Positions 33,041 through 43,731 of a stretch of 64,000 nt of DNA are shown in pieces; position 1 is the stretch's first letter, and every line of letters begins with the position of its first letter. The translations under genes and the position numbers were made by a program. This stretch comes from Chrysomallon squamiferum (taxonomy: Eukaryota; Mollusca; Gastropoda; Neomphalida; Peltospiridae): assembly GCA_012295275.1 (NCBI GenBank), contig CM022672.1, positions 11,171,904 through 11,235,903 of the forward strand, in the 5' to 3' direction. Under the pieces are notes generated by a model that worked only from the letters and a program-made list of their open reading frames with translations, had not been told where the DNA came from and did not search any database.

Positions 33041-33331
33041 ACAACGTTGACGAATACGAGACCTTCTACGAGCAAGACAAATGCCGGAAACCACAAGGAG
33101 CGGAAAACATCGCAACCGATTCGTTACGATCCGATATGCTGGACACTCCCTTGTGTCCTGCAATCGTAACGAGAACCCACTCTCTTTCCTTACACAAAAC
33201 TCTTTTCTGCGACGGACACGCCCGCTGACCTGTCAGAAAGCGTGCCCGTCGTAGACGTGCTTCACAACAGTTTGCTCTCATTAGCACGTTAATTTTTTTC
33301 AAGGTTCAAGATATTCAAAGGCTGGTTCTTG
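33041..33331. other. Short GC-richer stretch between the LINE remnant and REC8 unit B
   Basis: No gene recognised. The bases around 33219-33252 can form a hairpin: 'cgacggacacgc' and 'gcgtgcccgtcg' are near-perfect reverse complements about 18 bp apart. The motif 'tgcaatcgtaac' occurs here (about 33160) and again at the start of REC8 unit B. Confidence 0.5.
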
Positions 33332-33459
33332 CAATCGTAATACTTCGAGCATTTGCGCATATTTACGACAATTCTGGAAGAAGTTCTTTTAGCGGGAAAG
33401 CTTGAAGATTTTCTCCAGAAAAGAAAAGAAAAAATATAGCCTTTTGCATCAGTTTTAAG
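33332..33459 (+). promoter_or_regulatory. Promoter/5' UTR remnant of REC8 copy B with conserved E2F-like site
   Basis: Matches 14199-14327, including TTAGCGGGAAAG at 33389-33400 and the splice donor after 33459. Everything upstream differs: DUSP11 is absent and a LINE remnant lies there instead. Copy B therefore lacks the head-to-head partner. Whether it is transcribed is unknown. Confidence 0.5.
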
Positions 33460-33753
33460 GTGAGAGGAAGGAACTAGAGTAATTATCTAAAACGGACAAC
33501 ATTCCTATGTATTTTTTTCTCAAAATTTGTATTATAGGATGCAGCCTGTAGTAATTTACATAGGTATTTAAAGTGGTGATAGTGTCAGAAAACCTGACCC
33601 AAATTTAATTGAGTCTAAGTTAAAAACCTCACATATCTAAAATAGATTTAAAATGTATTGTATTGTTACTGAAATTAAGCGAATCCATAAAAATAAGGGC
33701 GTCAAATGATTCTAAATTCATTATACATTATTATTTCGTACTTAAAAAAATAA

Positions 33754-33775
33754 AATTTTTATTTATTTATTTATT

Positions 33776-33850
<75 letters not shown>
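33754..33850. repeat. Compound microsatellite (TTTA)n(TTA)n(TAG)n
   Basis: Three adjoining simple repeats in copy B intron 1. Copy A has no equivalent at this place. Confidence 0.93.
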
Positions 33851-33851
<1 letters not shown>

Positions 33852-34094
33852 AACTCATAAATCTTAAATAATAATAATAATAAAAACATTTGTAACAACA
33901 GCACATCACAGGAGATTGGATTGAGTTGAAATGACGTCATTTTATTTAATGTGCTTTGACGTGGCAGTAATGCAATCGTAACACTTCGACCATTTCTAGT
34001 GCAGTATTGTCTTCAGTACAAAATAATTAAGTCTAGAATATTACAGAAACTGTATAATTACTAATTTCAGGGTTTGCTGAAATCCTTAATTAAA

Positions 34095-34282
34095 ATGATA
34101 TCGAATATTGAGGATATTTTAAAGAAAAAAGATGGTAAATTTTCAGTAGTAAGGTAAGTTGTAATAGTGAAATATTGCATATTGAAAATTAAAAACATTT
34201 TTTTAAATTTTATTTTCCTTTTTTTATAGTATTATTACTAATGCTACTACTATAGCTGTGGTTCATACCTCAACTATTACTA

Positions 34283-34345
<63 letters not shown>

Positions 34346-37300
34346 TAGTTTTTAGTAATCATAAATTAAATAGCTTTGAAATGCCAACTGCATCTAGTGT
34401 ATATTTAATATTTGAAGTTATGTAAAAAAAAAAAAAAATACAATTAAAAGAAAACATTTTAATTTTTTTATATATATTAATTTGTATCTTAAATGACATG
34501 TACTATAAAATCTATTTAATATTTAAGATCGGTATCGAAAGTACCTTTTTAATATAATTCGAGTTCTACAAATAAACAATCAGAAACTGTAATTTATTTT
34601 ATTTGCTTTATTGATTTAGGACAGCTGCGAAACATCCCGAAAAATTAACTCGACGGGATTATGCCAAAGTGAATGTAAGAAAAACCAGGTATAACTGATT
34701 ATCAAGAAAAATTTCTTTTAACTTTTTATTTTCAAAAGCAAAAATTTATTTTAATATTATATTTTATTTCATTTCACATCACCTTTACTGTCTTTATCGG
34801 TAAAATGAACCATCAAATTAAAACATGCAACAAACATTTTGTACAAGTTTATTAAAAATGTTAAGAATTTAACAATAACTTGAAAAAAAAAAAAAAAATA
34901 ATAATAATAATGATTCGTAAGTTGTTTTTTTCCTTTTAATGATGTACAGGATTATATAAATCTGTTTACATTATGTAAAGAAAACGTTTCTGAAACTGTA
35001 CAAAGAAGTCTCAAAAAACAACAGTAACAAAGAAAATGATTCCTTAAAATATAAAGCTGCTTGTAAGTACTGGTATATAACTGACTTTCCAGTGAAGAAA
35101 TTTTGGATTGTATACAAGTTCCCCCCTCAGAGGCAGGAAGCTATGAAACTCGACGTTCTCTGTATTTGTCTTCTCAACTTCTGGTCGGTGCAGTTCGCTG
35201 TCTTGATAAACAGGCGGACTATTTACTAGGTTTGTATCACCTTAAGTGTTACTAAGGAATGTGAAAAGCTGGTTATAAGAAAGTTACAACTTAATTTGAT
35301 TCAGATATTATTCTTTCATGTTCGTTAACTTTATCGTTTTTAAAGAAGACTATTTAACAAATGACAGAGATGGGTAATTTTGGTAATTAGACAATTGTGA
35401 GTTAGTTACCATTGAACAAGATTGCACATAATTCTGTGTAGAGATTTCTTTTGGTCAACACAGTCTAAGTGTTGAAAACCTTTCTAAATGCTGCCAACTC
35501 TTTCACTGAATCCCAATTTCTCTCCTTTAGACTTTAGGTTACTTTTTAGAATTTGTCATTTTGTATATGGCCTAAGATCAGATCAAGTAGATTAATTGTT
35601 TTACATATTATTTACAGGAGAACAGCAAGTTCTGTGGTAAGTTAAAATAAGGGAAACATTAGAAATTTCTTTTAATCTATGACCGTGTGCTGGGCAATCG
35701 TCTTAGGAATGATTTTTCTATTTGAAATTGCTGTCGTGATCTGTTAAAATACTGCTAAATTATCAATTCCTGTTTTCTGACATCTCTCCACTGTCTTAAG
35801 TTTCTTTCTACACTTCTTCTTTCGACTTGCTATTTCAGGACTGATTTAGTGAGAGTAAATTATTTATTTTATTATTACTTTATTTTTCATGAAAAGGTGA
35901 TCTTCGTGATTTAGCTGGACAAATTAAAAGTACTGAAACTCGTTCTTCAATACCTGACATAGATCTAAAAGTAACGCCTAGGTAAATTATGTGTGATATG
36001 TTAAAACTTGTATAAAAACTGGGTACTTTGTTTTCAGAGGTTATTTTACATTTCTTGAAACAATGTAGTTTTAACATTTGCAAATAAGATATTTGATTTA
36101 GATACGTAAAATATAATTTAACCTGAAGTTTTCCTCAGCGGTCTAAAAACAGTCTTCTGATAAAAAATATTTCATCTGTTTTGAAAAAATTGTTTTACTT
36201 TTTTATTTTTATTTAACTGAAAGAAAAGGACAAAGATATGTCCTATAAACTTTAAAAAAAAAAGAAAAAATTTTACTCAGAGCATAAACAACAACAACAA
36301 AAAAAAAAAAAGAAAAAAAAAAAAAGAAGATAAATAAAACATATTTTTAAAAGGAATCCAGATATAGTTCTCTCTTTCTTATTATATTTAATATCTGTGT
36401 CAGAATTAGATAATAGAATTTGTAAAGGGTCATTCCGTGTCAAATCACCCAATGGTTTAAACCCGACCGTCTCAGATTTTTATGAAACTTGGTATACTTG
36501 TTGACTGGGATCCCACAGCACCAAATCTGAAATTTTAGCTCAATCAGACCAGTGGTGTGGGAGATACGGCCCACCGAATTTTGAGATTTTTGCCAAAAAT
36601 GGGTGTGGCCACCAACCTTAGAACCCTCACATCTCAGGAACTACTGGGCCAATCTTCATAAAATTGGTATTGTTAGAAAGGCAAAATGACAAGGATACCA
36701 AATCTGCCATTTTTGTTTAGTTTGGAAAATACTGGAGTACCTTGACCTTTTGACCTTTGCTATGACCTTGAAACTGACCATGTGGATCACGTGATCTTGA
36801 GATGACCTTTGTTGAAATTTAATCTCCCACATGTTAACTAAAACATATAAAAGTTTCCTGGGTGTAATATTTTTTGTTTAGCCACAATATAGATTTAAAA
36901 AATGCACATACATGAAAATAACACCTTTTCAGCCATTAACATCTGATTAACTAAAACCTGAATGATCAATTCTGGATGCTAGGGATCACCATCTTTCTTG
37001 ATCATCAAGTAAGACATTGTAGGCCTACATGTATGCATAAAGTTCACATAAATTTGAGAGAACTAGGTGTTTCTGATGCTTAACCTTCTCACTATGTTTG
37101 TTTCAAATGCTCACTGTATCCTTCATTCCCAGACACATTCTACTGTTCTCATCACTTTCATAAAATTGGATTATTTCCTCCTTCAATTCATTGTCCTTTC
37201 AATGGTAAAGGGTGACAAAATCAAGATTTGCACACACTCTGGGTAGGATTCAGACATTAAGATGTCATTTTAATGTTACTGTAGCTGATGCTAGTTTTTT

Positions 37301-40300
37301 TCTGTCCTTTCATTCATTTACTGGAATTTGCTAGTGAATGGAGTTTGAAGAGGAGTTTCACCTAAACTCGACAGAATAGAATTCAAATCAAAGTCCTTTT
37401 CTGGGGAAACAACAACCAGTGGTTTGTCTGGCAAGTTATCACCAAATTCTCCCATTGTAATACCACCCATACTAAAGCCATCCTCTGCAGGACCTTTGAT
37501 TTCTGAAGGGTAATCAGACAGTCACAGCACAACTTGTCTCCTGGCACTAGTGTCTTTGGAGGATTTACTAAGCATTTGTAAGTGCCCATGCTAACAATTC
37601 TTAAAGATCTAGTGCGTGCTTGCTCAGGGTGGCGATTAAGGGGATCACAACAGTTTTTCTGCAATGTTGAAAATTTGATGAAAAGTTCTTGTTCGTGATA
37701 CTCTTGATGTCCCGTGTTTTGATCCCACTTCAAAGAGTGAGGAGTTCAACTTCCTCAGTTTTCCATACACTTCGCAACAACTCCTTTTTGATATGATGGT
37801 GTTGATAACACACATTTTCAGGAGAGTTAAAGCTGCAGTTAGCCCTGGAAGAAATAAGGATTTTCAGTATTGGCCTGCACCTTCAATTCAATAGAACAAA
37901 GTCAGTGCTTTCCTAAATATTAAATCAAATCCTGAAACCCTTTCAGTAAAGTTAAGCAGGTCATAAAATGGCAGCAGAGTACATGTGTTATTGCCAAAGG
38001 CCCACAAGTCTTGGGCATTTATGTCAATCTTCTCAAGTATAAATCACAGTTTATTAAGGTGAAGTAGACCTTGTTCATACTCTGTGCCGAAGACTGGGTG
38101 TACAAATACATTATGCAGTACATCACTCGATGACGTCTGATTTCAGACTGGGTTGTACTGTTGTTGACTGAAACCTTGTTCAAAACCAATGGCACGGCCC
38201 ACATGACATGATAAAATTACTTAATAGGTTTTATGAAATAAAAATATTGTTTATATATCAACATCTGACATTGTGTCCAACTTAAAAAGCTTCAGATTGT
38301 CAAAGAAATGCAGATGAAGAAACTTCTTTGTCTTAAACTTCTAATTGCCATGTGTTCAATGGGGATTGCACCAGGGAATCTAAAGGAGTTCCTGACCTGC
38401 CTGAAGCATCACTTCCTGTTAACCCTTTCAGCCTGATTGTGTACAACATGTCATGCCATTTGGCATCTTTTCATATCCTTCAGGCATTCCTTCAGACATG
38501 TCAGATGGGTTTTAACTCCAAAGATGAGTTTTTAGTCTCAGAAAAAATGTACATTGTAATGCATAGTATCAATCATCCATGCAGGTATGCATTTTTTAAA
38601 TCTATTATGGCTAAACAAAAAATATTATACCCAGAAAACCTTTATATGTGAACTTTATGCATACATGTAGGCCTACAATGTCTTACTTGATGATCAAGAG
38701 AGATGGTGATCCCTAGCATCCAGAATTGATCATTCAGGTTTTAGTTAATCAGATGTTAATGGCTGAAAAGGTGTTATTTTCATGTATGTGCATTTTTTAA
38801 ATCTATATTGTGGCTAAACAAAAAATATTACACCCAGGAAACTTTTATATGTTTTAGTTAACATGTGGGAGATTAAATTTCAACAAAGGTCATCTCAAGA
38901 TCACGTGATCCACATGGTCAGTTTCAAGGTCATAGCAAAGGTCAAAAGGTCAAGGTACTCCAATATTTTCCAAACTAAACAAAAATGGCAGATTTGGTAT
39001 CCTTGTCATTTTGCCTTTCTAACAATACCAATTTTATGAAGATTGGCCCAGTAGTTCCTGAGATGTGAGGGTTCTAAGGTTGGTGGCCACACCCATTTTT
39101 GGCAAAAATCTCAAAATTCGGTGGGCCGTATCTCCCACACCACTGGTCTGATTGAGCTAAAATTTCAGATTTGGTGCTGTGGGATCCCAGTCAACAAGTA
39201 TACCAAGTTTTATAAAAATCTGAGACGGTCGGGTTTAAATTTCTTTTTTTTTTAGGTGATTTGACACGGAATGACCCTAAAAGTTTATTCATAAATATTA
39301 TATAAAGAAAAATAATTAGCATTTTTAATCATTTACATATTTTATTAGAAATACAGCTTTTCTTAGAATAAGGACAGTTAAATAAGGTGATCAAATAATG
39401 AAAAATTCCTAAAGTACTCTGATCAACAATTATCCTTGTTTTTCTAGTTTTATTAACTTTAATAAAAGTAGTCTAATATTAATGTGTGTCTTTCTGTATG
39501 AATATAAATGTATGTATGTATGTATGTATGTAACCTTAGTTTGTACTATTTAAAAAATTGTAATTCCAGAGCTGAACAGGTTACTCTGATGGACATGACT
39601 GATGCATCTGACATACGTAACCCAGCAAATGACCCTACTTTTGGAAAATTCGACAAGGAAGAAATGACAAAGGAACTGGCTATGTTGGTTTGTTCAGTTA
39701 TTGTTATTGTTGGTTTTGTTGTTAATTTGAATACTGAAATTGGAAAATTCAAAAAAATATGAAAAGGAAAGAATGAAGAAAATAAAGATTTCCTATTCAT
39801 ATTGTTATAATTTTTTTTTCTTCTATTTTTTCTTTTTCCTGTAACAGAAAATCTGACCACGTATACATTATGAAAATACTGACCAGTTATTGAACTAGCA
39901 AACATTGTTTATAAATTGTAGATGTACTATCCATGTGTTTGGCACTAAATATAGTGTGTTATGATTCTGAAACTTTGAACATTCAAAAGCTGGTGATAAA
40001 TTTAACATATTCATTTCTTGTTGGTAGAAATAAGTGATAATAATTTTACAGGAGGAATGGAGGATGCGGATGTCAGTGGTACCTTCTGGAAGTCCATCCA
40101 TATCGCACTTGCCAACAACACCCAGAATGAAGAAAGATATAAAAGAGAAACCATTCAAACCAGGTTTGTTTATATTAAATACGACCTTAGTGGTTTGTAT
40201 AGTTGGCTTAAATACATGTTCTGTACTCAGGGGTGACTGTTTTACTATCAGTGTTTGATATCAGTTATATAAAATAAATTTATAAATAATGCTGGAGACC

Positions 40301-41029
40301 TGCATTTTATGTTAAACAATATTTAAGATAGATAATTGCTAAAAATAAAATAATATCTGAACATACTGTAGCTGTAGTTCATCAGCACAGTCTTTGTACC
40401 CATTTGCACCTTTCTGTAATATTCTGTTTATTTTAGAAAGGTAACAATATTATTGTTATGTACAAATTTCAGGGGTTCCAGTTTTATCATTATCATTATC
40501 ATCATTGTCATTATCATTATCATAATAATAATTATTTATTTATTTATTTATTTTTATTTGGCAAAGATCTAGTTGTTCAATGGAGAGGGCAAAGTTATTT
40601 AGTATTGTGGTATTTTATTATTAACAAAGATTGTTTAGACGTGACAAATCAGCAGGGACTTCAGAGTAGGCAAAATGTGTTTAAAGCATAAAGACATACT
40701 TTACAACTTAGAACTGTTGCCTAACTTCTCATAGAACAAAATAAAAATAAAATGTTAAAGCAAATAAAGAATTCTTTTCTCTTTGTTTTTTCTTTTTTTA
40801 AGTTGCTGGAGGTCCACATATGGTGTCTAATCCTGAAGACATTAAACTTAAAGAAATATGTACCCGAATACAGTCAATAGAGGTTTGGTATTATTTGTAA
40901 TAATTTACTAATGTTTTAGACCTGAATAATAGTTGGATTTAAGAGAATATTAAAACTAGATTTTATTTCACCAGAATTATTAATAAGATGGTTTTTCTTT
41001 TCTTCTAAAATGCAAATGTTCAGAACAAT

Positions 41030-41089
<60 letters not shown>

Positions 41090-43698
41090 AAGAATAAAAA
41101 GAAAAGAAAAAAATGAAAATAAATAAATAAAAAATAAAATAAATAATAATGATGATTATAATAATGAAATTATGCAATTGTGTATTCTTAATTAATTCTG
41201 TTTTTAATTATAGTAACATGTGGTACATAAAAATACTGAACCTGACCAAAACATGCCAGATCAGATAGATAATAACTGAATCTGACTGAAAAGGACTTTA
41301 AAATGAATATACTTGCACTTTTTCAGTTTCAGTTTCAGTTAATTTCTGATGCATACATCCAGTGTATTAAAATGATTTCAGATTCCTGGTGAAAAAGAAC
41401 GTCCTGGATTGTTTGATGAAGATCTGCATTTAGCCAAGGATTCTCCTGAAGCAGATATCTTGGTTGAAGAGTTGTTGTCTCCAACAACAAAGTCAAGAAT
41501 AACTGAAATGTAGGTACTTTTCAACTCTGATAGCATCATGGCCATCAATATACCATTAAATGACTGCATTAGATATAAAATCCTGCCAGATTTCACTGAT
41601 TAATTCAGCTGAGAATGTCGGCAAAACACCCTACAAAGATTGGATCTATTAAAAGAGTCTAGCTGTTTAATAAAAAAAAATTTCATTAACAGTTGTATTT
41701 CTGAAATTTTCATTTTTTATTTAACTGTTAATTAAAATGAATCAATTGAATTATGTTTTTTAAACATCTTAGGCAGTTTTATTTCTGCGTAACAGTTTTT
41801 AATTTGAATATTTAAAATAATTTTGTATCTTCCATTGAAAGTTTATATATTTTCGTTCTATTATTTTAATTTTTTTCCCAGTGAATCTCTAACACCTGAG
41901 GAAAAAACACCCGCAGTTAGACCTGTTCAAAGGAGAGCACCTCCTTCACCCGGTGTGACTCCTGCACCTCCTACAAAGGTGTGTGGAAAAAGTGATAATA
42001 TAAAAAAGATGACACAGTTAATACAATGCCATGTTTAAATATTGTTTAAATAATAATTAATAAACATTCATAAAACTACAGCTATTTGCATCTCAAAAAT
42101 AGTGTCTCTGATTTTCTTTTTGTTTTGTAAATTAGATTGTTTATTGTCACCAACTAATTTCTTAAATCTCGCTGGTTCATAAATAAACCCATTACTTGAT
42201 TCTTGAAACTGATTTTTCTCTAAGATTTTAATTGTTTTTTATAAAACATTTGAAATATCACCTACTATCTTTTCTTAATAAGCTGCTCTATACTAAGCTG
42301 TAGGCATGAAATATTTTTATTTTGTCTTTTTTTTTTATATATATATATATATTTATTTGTTTGTTTGTTTGAGACCTAACCTTACAATGGAGTTGAATCC
42401 AATTACTTCTGATCCTGTAAGAAGACAAAGGGAGCAACATCTCTTAGTCGACAGAGAAAACAAGATTCCTTTTAAAAGAATGAGAGAACAGCTGCTTACT
42501 AGATCTCATACTTGTATTTCTTTAGTAAGTTAAAATGGAGTCTGTTAAAGAGGACGTTTAGAAGTACATACTAATGGCCTAAAAAAAAAAATTACTTTAT
42601 GTTTTGGGTAATTTTTGTTAGGTTTCATTCATCCAAAAATACATTTATTCACTTTTGGATGAAGAACATTCACCAGTGGTAACTGTAATAATTTATTGTG
42701 ATTAAAAACAAGTTTTATTGATGATATTGCTCTTGTATTATTTTGATTTATATCTATTTCAGACTGTTTAAAAAGACTATTTCTGTTTTAAAAGACTGCT
42801 AAAAGACTAAAGAGTATAAATTTTGGTATAAATTACCAATATATACATGTCACTGAATATTAGGATTTAAAGAAAGAATATTTGTCATGATTTAATCTTT
42901 TCTTAGATTCGACCTGATCCACATCCATCCACTGTTGATGAACTCTTTAATTATCCTGGAAGAAAAAGTAATTAACTGTATATTCTTATGTTTTTGCTTT
43001 GCCAGTAATTCTTTGAAACTTCAGTAGTAGTAATTCTTCTTTAATTTTAAGTCTTTCTTTTTACTTTTTTATATATACAATCCAGTGATCATGAAAAGAC
43101 TGATCATTAACAATGTTGTGTATCATATGCCTATCTGTGATGAGAACAGAGTTTATTTATGTTGGTTTGTCACATATTAATTTATGTCAAAAAGAGTTGA
43201 GTTAAAATCATAATGCTAGCATTGAGTAGAGATATACACCTCCTTTGAAGATAAATTTCATTAAAAAATACCCAAAACAACTGACTAAGCATCAAGATGA
43301 GTTTAACTAAACTTTGCTAGATTCTGGTAATTACGTATTCTAGACACTATTCTGAATAAAAAGTAATTTGACTGAAAGTAACTATCAACTCTTATTAAAA
43401 ATAATTAGTAAAATAAATATGTCGAAGGATTTTTAAAGTTCTGTTTTGTATTTTAGCATTAAGGCATCCAAAGTTGTTTCCACTATGGAAGCAGAATGCT
43501 GAAATTGGAGATACTCCAGAAACCAAATCTGAGAAAAATACTCCAATATGGACAGTTTCAGAACTAGGTAATAATTTTATTTTAATCAGATATTGTTATC
43601 AGTTAATTGATACCATGATAAATATGATGTACTGAAATAAACTGAGTTTTTTTATCAGTTAAAAATTCTCATCAAAATAAAGTTTCTTGCTTTCATTT

Positions 43699-43731
<33 letters not shown>

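Larger units (their letters stand above)
28091..33230 (+). mobile_element. Decayed non-LTR retrotransposon (LINE) with reverse transcriptase and RNase H, Nimb/I-like
   Basis: The plus strand turns strongly A- and C-rich here, unlike the flanks, and codes for LINE fragments in changing frames. In order: a charged ORF1-like piece (about 28145-28457); a linker region with WNFNKADWEGFY (about 28980) and RRPQN-poor Lys-rich sequence; reverse transcriptase (29561-30300); a 1.8 kb insertion; the rest of the RT and thumb (about 32130-32640); and a C-terminal RNase H start (HIYTDGSK near 33010). An endonuclease domain was not recognised, so the 5' half is probably incomplete. RT plus RNase H places it with the I/Nimb/LOA group by general knowledge. 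No clear poly(A) tail or target duplication was found. Confidence 0.85.

Noticed and set aside
38352-38651. Plus-strand 99-residue ORF in the long-armed transposon
   Set aside because: It runs into the inverted arm, has no recognisable motif and conflicts with the coding-like minus-strand frame.
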